DNA of 64,000 nucleotides, from contig CM067541.1 of assembly GCA_034509755.1 (NCBI GenBank), positions 17,906,001 through 17,970,000 of the forward strand, given 5' to 3'. Shown in pieces: positions 35,119-45,940 of this stretch; the stretch's first letter is position 1; each line of letters opens with the position of its first letter. The notes beneath the pieces were generated by a model. It worked only from the letters and a program-made list of their open reading frames with translations, was not told the origin of the DNA and did not search any database. Both the position numbers and the translations under genes were made by a program. Origin of the DNA: Anisodus tanguticus (lineage: Eukaryota; Streptophyta; Magnoliopsida; Solanales; Solanaceae).

Positions 35119-35437
35119 AATGAATACATTAGAAAGACATAAAAGAGTATTGATAAGGGAAAGAGAATACTGGATACAATGCGAAGAATATACTCGACGC
35201 AAACTAATTATAACTTCAGCAGTTAGTGAAACTGGAAGTATGTACTATAATGATAGGTACAAAAAGATTACCCAGAGATTATCAAAAATAAGAGAAGAAA
35301 TGAATAGAATACATTGGAAACAAATAGAGATTGCAAGACTCATAAAAGAGTCAATGAGAGATGAAGAGACTAGACAGGAAGTACGAGAATACGAACAGGA
35401 TGAAGAACTCAACAGAAGATTAAATGAACCTGACTAA
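35099..35437 (+). CDS. Small basic/coiled-coil pararetroviral ORF (112 aa)
   Basis: A highly charged frame, probably mostly helical (RLSKIREEMNRIHWKQIEIA). It starts inside the capsid end and stops with TAA directly before the ATG of the protease ORF (35438), in the same frame. No homologue is recognised with certainty. It could be a separate small viral protein or the N-terminal region of the polymerase polyprotein cut off by one stop. Position favours a link to the polymerase. Confidence 0.5.
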   Translation: MKIVLSKMNTLERHKRVLIREREYWIQCEEYTRRKLIITSAVSETGSMYYNDRYKKITQRLSKIREEMNRIHWKQIEIARLIKESMRDEETRQEVREYEQDEELNRRLNEPD

Positions 35438-35833
35438 ATGGTAGCAATTCATATAGAAGCCCATATAGAATATAAACCGAATAAAATGATAAAGCAAAAG
35501 ATATTCATTGACAGTGGAGCAGATATATGTTTAGCTAGAAAAGATGTCTTAGAATCACACAGATGGAAAAGATCAAGAATACATAGAGCTAAGGTATCAG
35601 GATTTAATGAACAATCTAAAGAGCTAGATTTGATAGCAGAAAATATGAGAATTATACTAGGAAAAACTATTTTCAGATTACCAATAGTATACCAACTAGA
35701 CAATATGAAACAACAAGTTTTATTAGGAAATAACTTCCTAGATTACTTTAAAACACAAGTTATAAATAAGAATACGTTTAGCCTACAATCACCCTGTGAT
35801 AAATGGATAATATTAAAAAGATATTACCAGTGA
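35438..35833 (+). CDS. Pararetroviral aspartic protease ORF
   Basis: The ORF has 131 residues. The catalytic motif DSGAD is at residues 25-29 (FIDSGADICLA), with a flap-like region further on and LLGNNFL near residue 107, as in retropepsins. It would process the viral polyprotein. It ends 31 bases inside the RT ORF, which lies in a different frame. In known caulimovirids protease and RT share one ORF, so the split here is probably a frameshift acquired after integration, although programmed frameshifting cannot be excluded. Confidence 0.75.
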   Translation: MVAIHIEAHIEYKPNKMIKQKIFIDSGADICLARKDVLESHRWKRSRIHRAKVSGFNEQSKELDLIAENMRIILGKTIFRLPIVYQLDNMKQQVLLGNNFLDYFKTQVINKNTFSLQSPCDKWIILKRYYQ

Positions 35834-37296
35834 ATACCATAAGATTATGTACAATTAAAATGGAGAGAAATAATAATTTAGAATTGTTAAAAGAAAAATA
35901 CTTAGGTATGTTAAAAGGAAACTTCGGAGAAAATCCGATGCAACTATGGGAAAAGGAAAAGATATACGGAGAGATAAAACTGATAGATCCAAGTGATTTA
36001 GTCAGAACAAAACCAATAAGATATAGCCCAACAGATCAAAAAGAGTTTGAAATTCAAATTAAAGAATTACTAGAAATGAAAGTGATAAGAGAGAGTAAAA
36101 GTCCTCATAGTAGCCCAGCCTTTTTAGTAAGGAAACACAATGAGCTAAAACGAGGGAAAGCCAGATTAGTAATTGACTATCGAGAACTGAATAAGAAGAC
36201 TATTTTTGATGGATACTTTTTACCCTATAAAAGGAACCTTATTAACAGATTAGGAAACAAAAAATGGTTTAGCAAATTCGACTGTAAAAGTGGATTTTGG
36301 CAGATTAAACTGACTAATGAATCTAGAGCTTTAACAACATTCAGTGCCCCTCAAGGACATTATGAATGGAATGTATTACCCATGGGATTAAAAAATGCAC
36401 CACAAATCTTTCAGAGAAGAATGGATCAAGTATTTAGAAAGCTTGCAGACTTCTGTATCATATATGTGGATGATATATTAGTTTACAGCAGCAACTTAGA
36501 AGATCATATTAAACATGTAGAACAATTCATTGAAACGATTAACCAACACGGAATACTTTTATCAGAAAAGAAATCAGAAATATTCAAGAATACTATTGAA
36601 TTCCTAGGCTACATTGTAGATAGCGAGGGAATACAATTGCAAGAACATGTTGTAACGAAGATTAAAAACTTTAAAGAAAGATTAGAGAATAAAAGAGAAG
36701 TGCAGCAGTTTCTTGGAGTAATCAATTATGCAGCAAATCACATAAAAGATCTACCGTATCTGAGAAAGCCACTGCAAGATTTGATTAAGAAGGATGTAAC
36801 CTTTGAATGGAAAGAAGAACATACCCAGGCGATTAACAAGATTAAAGAAAAGGTAAAATCATTACCAAAACACAGAGTACCAACAGACCAAGATCAATTA
36901 GAACTCTTTACAGATGCTAGTGACATAGGATGGGGAGCAGTCCTAATAGCATATGGTAAAGAAGATGTTGATAAAGAAAAAATGTTAATTTGTGGATACG
37001 GAGGAGGAACATGGAAACCAAATGAAAAGAATTATCACATAAATGAAAAGGAGTTATTGGCAGTAAAATTTGGAATTAAAAGATTTCATTACCATTTACT
37101 ACCAGTAAAATTCATTGTTAGAACAGATAATACTCAGGTGAAGGCGTTTATTACAAACAGAATAGATCCTTTACCAGAATTGAATAAAAGAAGAAAATGG
37201 CAATCATTCTTCTGTTGTTATGATTTTATTGTTAAGAATATATCTGGAACTAAAAATGTTTTAGCTGATTTTCTTAGCAGATATAATGTCAATTAA
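35803..37296 (+). CDS. Pararetroviral reverse transcriptase / RNase H
   Basis: The intact 497-residue frame contains RT from about residue 65 to 290 with KARLVIDYRELNK, FSKFDCKSGFWQIKL, LPMGLKNAPQIFQRRMD and the catalytic YVDD at residues 221-224. RNase H spans about 365-490, with LFTDASDIGWGA, NEKELLAVKFGI, VRTDNTQVKAF and a final ADFLSRY. It would copy pregenomic RNA to DNA and remove the template RNA. The whole catalytic region is open, unlike the copia copies around it, so this insertion is relatively young. The first ATG overlaps the protease ORF. Confidence 0.9.
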   Translation: MDNIKKILPVNTIRLCTIKMERNNNLELLKEKYLGMLKGNFGENPMQLWEKEKIYGEIKLIDPSDLVRTKPIRYSPTDQKEFEIQIKELLEMKVIRESKSPHSSPAFLVRKHNELKRGKARLVIDYRELNKKTIFDGYFLPYKRNLINRLGNKKWFSKFDCKSGFWQIKLTNESRALTTFSAPQGHYEWNVLPMGLKNAPQIFQRRMDQVFRKLADFCIIYVDDILVYSSNLEDHIKHVEQFIETINQHGILLSEKKSEIFKNTIEFLGYIVDSEGIQLQEHVVTKIKNFKERLENKREVQQFLGVINYAANHIKDLPYLRKPLQDLIKKDVTFEWKEEHTQAINKIKEKVKSLPKHRVPTDQDQLELFTDASDIGWGAVLIAYGKEDVDKEKMLICGYGGGTWKPNEKNYHINEKELLAVKFGIKRFHYHLLPVKFIVRTDNTQVKAFITNRIDPLPELNKRRKWQSFFCCYDFIVKNISGTKNVLADFLSRYNVN

Positions 37297-38353
37297 CAGC
37301 GAAGACTTCGAAGAATATATAGTCAAGGCTATGCAGGATATTATCAAGACAAATGAAATACTGATTACCTAATTACAGGAAAATACCCAAACCATCGGAA
37401 AATTAGCAGAAGCCATAAAAGATTTTACTAAATTCAAAGCCTTACAAAAGGAAACCTCACAAAAAGCACCGATTACAATACCACCACTACAGCAAAAAAC
37501 CTTTGTACCATTCTCGTCTAAACTTGCAAACATGCCATCAGCAATACCTACAGCTTCGTCAACGGTATCAATGGCAGATAATTTGAAGTACAGACTAGAA
37601 GTGATCAATGCCTATGAAAAGATTAATAAATTTTATGGTTATAAGACTAACCCTGATATTGTACGCAGCGCAAAAATGAGTAAATATCCGAGGTTTATCT
37701 GCAGTGAACGAGCAAACCCTAACATTGTGGAAAAATTATTTACATATGGATTTATCGACAAGATCATTACATATGAGAAGATGAACAACCTAACAAGATA
37801 ACCATAGATTATTACAAGATCAACAGAATTGATGATGGAATCCTTTGGCAGAGGGATTTATGGAATACAGATTTTAGATGCGTCTACAGATTTAAAAGGT
37901 AAGCCCATTGTTATATGCCAAATCTTTAAGACAGGAAGAAACAGCGTCATCAACGGCGAAGACAAGGACTTAAACATGAAAATACCCTGTACATTGGAAA
38001 AGTTCCAAGACTGGATGAGTACAAAAAGAGTATTTGGTTTAATAACACTAAAATCAAGAATAGAGGATATGCTACGAAACAGGAAAACAAATGTAATAGG
38101 ATCCTCTAAAGGAGGAGATGTTGAAGAGATCATGACACTTTACTACGATAATGATATCGAAGTAAAGGAGACTACAGAATTAACCCTTTTGTTAGATAAG
38201 ATTACCAATCTCAAGCATACCCATGCTGAGGAGACTATACGTCATTACAAGAATATGAGTGAACAAAAGAAGCGACCAGTGATTAGAACAGAGACGGCAT
38301 CAACGTCCACTATGAGTATTAAAAAAGAACAGAGTCCTGATCCTTTTGAATAA
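37286..38353 (+). pseudogene. Pararetroviral transactivator-like ORF with three stops
   Basis: A 1,068-base frame starts with ATG inside the RT end and runs to TAA at 38351. It is broken by in-frame stops at 37370, 37799 and 37805; the two longest open pieces are 37532-37801 and 37829-38353 in the same frame. Visible features are a Thr/Ser/Pro-rich stretch, KFYGYKTNPDIVRSAKM-like sequence and a charged C-terminus. Position after RT-RNase H matches the inclusion-body/translational transactivator of caulimovirids. Sequence recognition of that family is weak. Confidence 0.6.
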
Positions 38354-38359
38354 GGAGGG

Positions 38360-38830
38360 AAAGCTGATTATTTTTGCAGGTACAATGTAAACCATGGCGA
38401 AAAGACCTTATGGCCTGAAAGGATTATGGCTTAACAGCCCAAAAGATTATTAAAGGTATCATTTAGATTTATCTATTTGAAACCTAAAAGAGGCTTATGG
38501 CCCAAACCAGATTATGGCCCAACGTAGTGTTTTATACTACGGTAAAGCCCAAAAAGATTATCATGACAGGGAGCATGTAGTTTACTACTTGTAACCCAAG
38601 AAAAGAGGTCCTAAGGACCCAAAAAGATTATGGCCTTATGGCCCAAATATTATGGTCTCACGACCCAAAACTGATTAAACACTGTTAACTCAGAAAAGAG
38701 GTCATAACAGACCCAAAAGAATATGGCCCAATGTAGTGTTTCATACTACAGAAAGCCCAAATAAAAGAGGCCTTAGTGCCCAAACATGATTATGGCCTTA
38801 CGGCCCAAAAGATGATTACATTTGAATATC
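38360..38830 (+). promoter_or_regulatory. Viral intergenic region: array of small hairpins / RGCCCA motifs
   Basis: Irregularly iterated words CCCAAAAGATTATGGCC fill this stretch. At least nine short inverted repeats occur, most followed by CCAAA: GGCT-TAAC-AGCC (38428), GTAGT-GTTTTAT-ACTAC (38524), GTAG-TTTA-CTAC (38577), GGTCC-TAA-GGACC (38607), GGCC-TTAT-GGCC (38632), GGTC-TCAC-GACC (38654), GGTC-ATAACA-GACC (38700), GTAGT-GTTTCAT-ACTAC (38733), GGCC-TTAC-GGCC (38794). Eight RGCCCA words, the reverse of plant site II TGGGCY, lie in the same stretch. It sits 0.4-0.8 kb upstream of the viral TATA box. Confidence 0.65.
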
Positions 38831-39191
38831 ACGGAATATCCCCAACAGATATTTCCAAAGGATTACCAACCGGACAGCTGGAAAGTATTGAACAGAACAG
38901 CAGCCCGACAAGAAAATGACATTTCTCACAGAAGGTCATGCCAGATTATGACAGCTGAACAAATCGCCGAATAACGCCAAATGCAGAATGGACAGCTGAC
39001 AGAATAACCGAATACTGACAAACAACTTTACGAAAAGGAGCAGACAAGGCACTGTGGACACTGTAGCCTTTATGACTTTTGTAAAAGTATTTTGTCTGAT
39101 TACTGTTTGATTACTGTTTACTTTACGACTTTTGAAAAAGTAATACTGTTTACTTTTAAAAAGCGATGAATAGTTAATAACCGATGTTATC

Positions 39192-39200
39192 TATATAAGG
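39192..39200 (+). promoter_or_regulatory. Viral TATA box
   Basis: TATATAAGG lies 0.84 kb downstream of the last ORF, with a compact upstream region (TACTGTTTACTTTACGACT words repeated at 39100-39160). This is the expected site of the pregenomic RNA promoter. Transcription would begin about 30 bp further on. Confidence 0.65.
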
Positions 39201-39229
39201 AGCCTTTTGTCAAGACGAAAGATCATTCG

Positions 39230-39960
39230 AAAAATTCGGAAATACAAAACTTTATACAAATCCTCTCAATGTACCCTTTAGTCTATAATCCAAAAATCAT
39301 CCAAGAACATCATAAGACTAATCGAACATCATCCAAGAACACCTTAAGATTAATCCTATATCAACCAAGAGTATCATAATAACATAGATGAAATACTTTG
39401 AGAATTTATGATTAGAACTATATTGGTAGGAGCACAACACCGGCAGGAAGATGATCAGAGGATACCCGTAACTGACTCCCAAGCTCCCAGGCGACAGAGT
39501 ACCCGCGGCGGAAGGCAAAGGGGAAATACAGGCCAAAGGAGGGTAGAGACTACTTCGGTGATCTGATTATCTACTGAAAGGTATGTGCTTAAACCATGTG
39601 TTTCTAATTATGATTTCGATAAGTATATTATCTTGTTGTTATGCTGCTTAAACGTTGATATTAGATTATGATTATACTGTTCCGACGTTGATAGAGATTA
39701 TACTGTTGATGTTTGAATGTTTGATAAAGGATTATAGACTTGATTATAAAAAATGATGACGAACGTAAGAATACCCTTACCCGATTATTTGATTAACTCT
39801 GAAAAAAGTTTGATTAAACAGATTACCGTCTATGTTCTAGCCTTTAGGGGTATATAGATGATGAAAAGATCCGCAGGACAGCCCGTCCGGAAATTGGTAT
39901 CATAAATAAGGTTCTAAGGGTGGACGCACGTCACGTGAAGTGGTATCATCCAACATTGCT
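39230..39960 (+). other. Viral leader with primer-site-like words
   Basis: About 700 bases follow the TATA box without a long ORF, consistent with a long caulimovirid leader. TGGTATCA, the core of the initiator tRNA-Met primer site, occurs at 39895-39902 and again at 39941-39948. Only eight bases match. The movement-protein ORF that should follow is absent, so the viral segment ends near here. Confidence 0.45.
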
Positions 39961-41620
39961 TCGTCCAAAAATTTTACTAAATATTAATATGAAAAATAAA
40001 TTATTGGTGATATAAATGATATTAAATAATTTAAACTCAATCTGGAAAGGAATACTTCTGACATATCCAAATATCTATGCTAAATCCGCCACTGGTTATT
40101 TTAGACCACTAATAAGAGTTATGGGGATGCAATGATCGGTGAGTGCGGCTAGCTTTGGCATCATATTGTCCATTTCACAAGTTCTCTTTGATTCTTTTTC
40201 CTTCTCAGCGACTTTAAATCTAATTTTACAACAATAACTAACAATAATTAGCCCATTCCACTGCTCCTCACAAGTCATCTTTTTGTGTGGATTTCCCTTC
40301 AAAAGCACATATTTTTAATTTTCCCCCTCAAATTGATGGTCTTGAATTTTTACCCATGGCTTAAAAATATTTCAAGATTCTAGGTTCGAACTTCCGCTCA
40401 GTTAAAAATTTTAAAAAATTCGCAAGGTAGAGTATAAAGCCGAGTTTGTCTTATGACTGAAGGCAAACTCTGTCTTACAGTAGAGTTTGCAAACTCTGCC
40501 TTATAAGGCATAGTGTGCAAATTCAGCCTTAAGACATGGTTTGTTCTGCCTTGCGAATTCGAAATATGCCTTGCGACTTTTTTGGATTCGAATCGAAACT
40601 CAGGAGTTTTTAAGTGAAAGAAAAAAATTAAAAAAATTCAGTTTGATGAGAAAAAATTAAAGACCACCCCGAAATAAGGCCTGTGAATTGTCCGTCACAA
40701 GTTCAATTACAAGCCCACGTCATAAACAATAAACGAATGGTTTCTTTTGTATTCGACGTTGAAAGAAAAAGGCCTATGCTTGTTACGTGGAGAATTAAGC
40801 TTATGACGCTTCTCAGCAAAGATCAAAAGATGCATCATGAAAAGGCTTTTGGGCTTTACTTGTGTCCATAATGAGATTTGTTGGACCACACAAATAACTC
40901 AAGAGTCAAGATCGTCCAACTTTGGGGTTGGGGAGGGGTTGATTTTTATCCTTTTAAAGTTCTTAACACAATTTATTGCGTTCTTATAATTATGAGTTCA
41001 GATTTTATATATATATATATATATATATTTTATAAATTCACATAAAAATTTATTCTCCACATAAAAAATACTAGTACTTCAGATGAACCCAATAACGGAA
41101 CAGTGGATCCGCTCCTGGGGAAAACAGTCATGAGATTATATCATCTAACTTCATTATTCATTTCATACGTTTTTCTCAACCTGGACTTATGTAAATTCCA
41201 TGAAATATTTCTGAAATTGACCATAAATATTATTTCAAATATTTGGAAAAGAAAATTTCCGAATTCATTTCGAAGCGTTACTCTCATGTAATAGTTATGT
41301 TTCTATAAATTGTTAAAACTGAATAAAATGCTGTTTTGTTAGAATTTTCAATTGAGAACCTTCAAAGCCCTCAGTTATGAAGGTGGTTTGTATTGGGCCT
41401 TTTTCCGGAATGAAGAGTTTTGGATATTTGAAGATGAAACTTCACTATTTTTCTTGCTGAATAAGGGTTATCAAAGTTGCGTGACATACTTTTAAACGGC
41501 AACGCTTTAGGACTATTAAATTCTATCTGAATTTACGTGACCATTGTAGAGTAATCCACTTCTCTGGTTGATGTGTTGGACCAATCAAAGCTTTTATAAG
41601 TATCACTTCTTGGAGTCCCC
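39961..41620. other. Intergenic DNA with one dispersed repeat fragment
   Basis: No gene seen. The segment at about 40380-40710 resembles the inverted-repeat elements at 58757-61111: it has GGTTCGAAC, CAAACTCTG words and the end AAAGACCACCCCGAAATAAG. A pure AT microsatellite lies at about 41008-41030. Confidence 0.5.
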
Positions 41621-41628
41621 CAAACAAT

Positions 41629-43010
41629 TAGGGGTGCATTTGATTTTTCGATTTGGTTTTATATTATTTTGTTTGAAATTTTCGGTATTTGATTTCTAAA
41701 AATTATAATTCAATCCGAATCAAAATAAGTTTAGTTTAGTTCGATTTTTCTTTTTTCGGTTCGGTCTTTTTCGATTTGGTTATTCGGTTACGTCATATAA
41801 GATAATTAATATAATCAAAATAGCGAAAAAAAATGAGAAGTAATCATATCAAATCTCTTAAATATATTTTCTAATATAAATCATAGGGTAAATTTTAAGA
41901 ATACATATTTAAAAGTATATTAATACATGTCCATAGACCTGTTCAAAGGTCGGGTCGGGCCGGGTCGGGGCCAGGTCGGGTGGCTTTTTTTTTCCTCCTC
42001 CTTGCCCGGCCCCCCGACCCTATATTTTTTTAAAATTCCGACCTCGGCCCGACCCTACGGGTCACGGGACACGAATTTTTTTTTTGGCGGGCGTGGTTCG
42101 AGAATTTTATTATTTTTTTTAAAAAATTGAATTTTCAAAACTAAAATTGGTATTCACCCCTACATTACCACGAAATTTCGACATTGAAATGTATTGTATA
42201 TCGTGAGATCTTGACTAAAGAAAAAGAAAATTAGAAATCGATTTGGGGAAAAACACAAATTGATTGGAAAAACATATGTTTTTCTAAAAATTGGCTATGC
42301 CAAACCGCCATACCGCGGTTTGACCGGCCCTGTCTCAAAAAAATACGCAAAATCAAAAACAAAATCGGGTAAAACGGACATCCGAGTGCAGAGTTATGAC
42401 CATTTAAAGTTTCACCAATTTACAACTACTTTCTCTCCCTACATTATGTTTCCGTGATATTAACAAAACGACTAATAAGTAAGTAATAATATAAATATAT
42501 AATTAATAATCAGCTACCGTTTTTATCTTATTTTATGTCGAGCTCAATGTAGATTAGAGCAATACATATATATATATATAAAACATGCATTATATCACTT
42601 ATTAATGACAAAAATATATATAAGTACAAAATAAATATTAATGAAGAAAAATAATATAAATTATATTTCAAAAAAATGCGGGTCGGGGGCGGGTCGGGCC
42701 GGGTCGGACGGGTAAAATTTTCTGACCCTGGCCCTGGTTTTTCTGGTCGGGTCGGGCCGGGCGGGTCCCCGACCCGGTGGATAGGTCTACATGTCCATAA
42801 CGTAAAGATTCAAAATAAGTCATATATATATATATATATAATTCAGTTTTTTCAATTTTTATTTTTCTAAATCCGAAACCAAACCAAATATCTATTTTTT
42901 AAATTTTCCAATTCGAAACCAAACCAAAAAATCGAAAAATCAATCCAAACTAAAATTTGGTTTGGTTTGATTTAATTTTTTCGATTTAATCTGAATAATG
43001 CACACCCCTA
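41629..43010. mobile_element. Non-autonomous hAT-type element (outer)
   Basis: The ends TAGGGGTGCATTTG and, inverted, TAGGGGTGTGCATT define it. The 8-bp target duplication CAAACAAT is perfect (41621-41628 and 43011-43018). Both subterminal zones repeat GATTTGGTTT/CGGTTCGGT-type words in inverted orientation. No transposase is coded. A second element of the same superfamily sits inside at 41934-42789. Confidence 0.88.
41934..42789. mobile_element. Non-autonomous hAT-type element (inner)
   Basis: Inverted ends TAGACCTGTTCA and TAGACCTATCCA (right end read on the other strand), with perfect 8-bp target duplication CATGTCCA (41926-41933 and 42790-42797). The subterminal zones are GGGTCGGGCCGGG-type repeats, unlike those of the outer element. 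The core at about 42125-42470 is clearly similar to 59205-59510 in another element. Confidence 0.87.
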
Positions 43011-43018
43011 CAAACAAT

Positions 43019-43492
43019 TAATGCTATTTTAAAATTATTCTTATTATAGGGAAAAAGGGACAAGAGATTACAAGTGAGAAGTATAAACTTTTAATCAACA
43101 AAGAAAAAATTCAGGTAACTGACTAACTGAACTATTAAGGTTGTTGCACCAACAACAGATATTTGAATTACAATTTTGCACGATAAGTTTAATTTCTAAG
43201 TGTAGCTCTTACACTATTATGACAAATTGACATCTCATGATAGGTGACCGATGTAGTAATCTTTTTTTTATGATGTAGTAATCTAGTAATCTAGAAATGA
43301 AGTATATGAGTTATTAAATTATATATATAGTTTATCCTAGGTGTGTGCACATATATAAAACATAAATCCCTCCATGATTAATGGAGAAAAGGTGTATGCA
43401 TGATTAAGCAAAGAATTTCAGGGTTACCTGTGGATATCATGAAACACTGACCATTACTAAATTTAACTGATTCTTACCTGTCACTCTCGTTG
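43019..43492. other. Intergenic, nothing recognised
   Basis: AT-rich and without open frames of note. Confidence 0.5.
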
Positions 43493-43497
43493 TTATC

Positions 43498-43769
43498 TGA
43501 AAGAAATAATTTCCTTGATTATTTTCATTACTTGAAGGGTTATTTATACAAGTTACAAAATAGGAGAATCATATTCCTAAAATCGTATTCTATACATTTA
43601 TGGTAATACACTAATTATGGTAATACACTACTAATTATATTACAATATTACCTAAACTAGGATACTAAATATTTATCATAAATTACTTGGTACAAATTTG
43701 TCCAAACCGAGGGCAATCCCGTGACCAATATACACAATATACACATGTATATTGTGTGTATATTTAACA
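43498..43769 (-). repeat. 3' LTR of copia-4
   Basis: It is 272 bp. Near its 5' end (minus sense) is a long imperfect palindrome made of AATATACACAATATACA-type arms at about 43727-43765. GCGGGGGTG directly upstream (minus sense) is the purine tract. Confidence 0.85.
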
Positions 43770-45718
43770 CACCCCCGCAGTCATAGCGGGCGGTCTTCGA
43801 ACGCTGAGACTGTCCCTAAACTCTTCAAAAAGGACCGAGGGAAGACCCTTTGTAAAGATGTCTGCAATCTGATATCTTGATGGGACATGACATACGCGTA
43901 CCTGACACCGAGCAACATTTTCACGGACAAAGTGAATGTCCATCTTGATATGTTTAGTGCGTTGGTGCTGAACCGGATTACTCGAAAGGTAAATGGCACT
44001 AATATTATCGCAATAAACCAAGGTAGCCTTTTGAATTGGACAATGAAGCTCTAAAAGCAAATTACGTAACCAACATGATTCTGAGACCACGTTGGCTACC
44101 CCTCGATATTCAGCCTCGGCACTTGATCGGGATAGCGTCGCCTGTCGCTTTGCAGACCAGGAGACCAAGTTGTTGCCAAGGAACATACAGTAGCCAGACG
44201 TAGACCGCCTGGTGTCTGGACACCCACCCCAATCAACATATGTGTATGAGACAAGTGTGGATGTCGATGAAGGATACAAATGCAAACCATAGTCCAGTGT
44301 ACCCTAAATATACCGAATGATGCTTTTGAGTGCATTCATGTGCTCAATTCTGGGATCATGCATGAATAAACACACTGTTTGGACAAAGCATACGTAATAT
44401 TCGATCTGGTAAAAGTAAGATACTGAAGGGGCCCCGCAAGACTGCGATAGCGGATCGGATCCTCGTAAGGGACGCCAGCCGCGGCACCTAGCTTAGGCTT
44501 AGTATCAACTGGAGTGGAAGTGGACTTACAGAATGACATCCCGGTCCTCTCGATGATCTCAGCTGCATACTTTCGTTGAGACAAAAACAATTCATCTGAA
44601 TGACGCTTGACAGCAATCCCCAAAAAGTAACTCAAGGGCCCTAAGTCTTTCATAACAAACTCAGAGCTGAGCATGGTCATGATAGACCGGCGTAAGGTAT
44701 CGGAAGAGGCAGTTAAAATGATATCATCCACATACAACAGAATGTAGGCCAAGGACGAACCACGACGATAGATGAACAAGGAATTATCTGATCTGCTGTG
44801 AGTGAACCCAATAGTTGAAACATAGTCAGCAAACCTTGTATACCAGGCCCGTGGAGACTGCTTAAGCCCATATAAGGACTTCTTCAACAAACAGACATGA
44901 TGAGGATGGTTGGGATCCCTGAATCCCAATGGCTGATGCATATAGATTGTTTCCTTGAGATCACCATGTAGGAAAGCATTTTTGACATCCAACTGATGAA
45001 TATACCATGTCTTTGAAAGACCCAAGCTAAGCACAGTGCGAATTGTAGCCGGCTTGACCACCGGACTGAACGTCTCCCCACAATCTATATCAACCTGCTG
45101 AGTCTTACTATCACCCACAAGCCGTGCCTTATGTCGAGCAAATGAACCATCTGAATTCTCCTTATGAGCAAAAATCCACATAGACCTGATAACATTAATA
45201 CCAGATGGACGGGGCACTAACTCCCACGTCTTATTATCAATAAGAGCATTATATTCATCAGTCATAGCAATTTTCCAATTCGGGTCGTTTAAGGCAGACA
45301 CAGAATTACGGGGCAGGGGGGATTTAGAGACATTAGAATGTAAATTAAAATGTCTTTTATGTGTAAAAATATCCTGCTGACTACGAGTGACCGGTCTATG
45401 ACTCGAGGAAGAATTGAGTGGATTTTGGAATTTGCTGGGCTCGGGACGGACTGGCCAACAGGTAGTGGGCATGCTGGCCCAAATCTGGAAGCAAAAGCGT
45501 GTCAGAACGATGAATCGGACCAGTTCCAGTGTTGGGTTGGACTGGCCCAATTATTGAAACTGGCCCAGTGAAAAGACTGGGCAGAGATGACCGAGACGGG
45601 ACAGTGGGACCAGCAGGCAGTGGGTCCGTTGGAGAATTTTGGGTGCGGGAGATGTCCGAAAAATGCTGAATAATATACGGGGAAATTTGTTCATCCAAAA
45701 AATTATACGAACTAGGCA
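43764..45718 (-). pseudogene. copia-4 pol remnant: integrase end, RT, RNase H
   Basis: The minus strand starts in the integrase tail (SSYNFLDEQISPYIIQHFSD). A frame change leads to a long open RT (45550-44336): [59 protein letters not shown] and [13 protein letters not shown], with YVDD intact. RNase H follows in a shifted frame (44285-43764): [50 protein letters not shown] and [10 protein letters not shown]. The 404-residue RT frame is the best preserved copia RT here, but no gag, protease or start of integrase exists. Confidence 0.85.
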
Positions 45719-45935
45719 CGGGAGAATCCTATTCCTATTCTATTCCTAAAACCTTATTCTATACATTTATGGTAATACACTAATTATGTTAATACACTAC
45801 TAATTATATTATAATATTACCTAAACTAGGATACTAAAATTTACCATAAATTACTTGGTACAAATCTGTCCAAACCGAAGGCAATCCCGTGACCAATATA
45901 CACAATATACACATGTATATTGTGTATATTTAACA
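45719..45935 (-). repeat. Partial 5' LTR of copia-4 with perfect 17-bp palindrome
   Basis: It matches the 3' LTR but stops about 60 bp short of the LTR 3' end. The palindrome arms AATATACACAATATACA and TGTATATTGTGTATATT (about 45896-45931) are perfectly complementary with a 2-base centre. Confidence 0.85.
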
Positions 45936-45940
45936 TTATC

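Larger units (their letters stand above)
34885..39960 (+). mobile_element. Endogenous caulimovirid (solendovirus-like) fragment
   Basis: One orientation, order: capsid C-terminus, small coiled-coil ORF, aspartic protease, RT-RNase H, transactivator-like ORF, long intergenic region, promoter, leader with a primer-site word. There is no integrase and no LTR, so this is a pararetrovirus copy and not a Ty3/gypsy element. The movement protein and most of the capsid are missing. Four ORFs are open; the last is broken by three stops. The layout resembles Tobacco vein clearing virus relatives and the EPRVs of Solanaceae; this is recalled and not searched. Ends are approximate. Confidence 0.85.
43498..45935 (-). 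mobile_element. Copia family B element (copia-4), internal deletion
   Basis: Target duplication TTATC at 43493-43497 and 45936-45940. On the minus strand the LTR starts TGTTAAATATACAC and ends TTATTTCTTTCA. The left (3') LTR is complete (43498-43769). The right (5') LTR survives only as about 45719-45935 and is joined directly to the end of integrase, so the LTR 3' end, primer site, gag, protease and most of integrase are deleted. GGGA at the junction is common to both sides and suggests microhomology repair. Confidence 0.88.
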
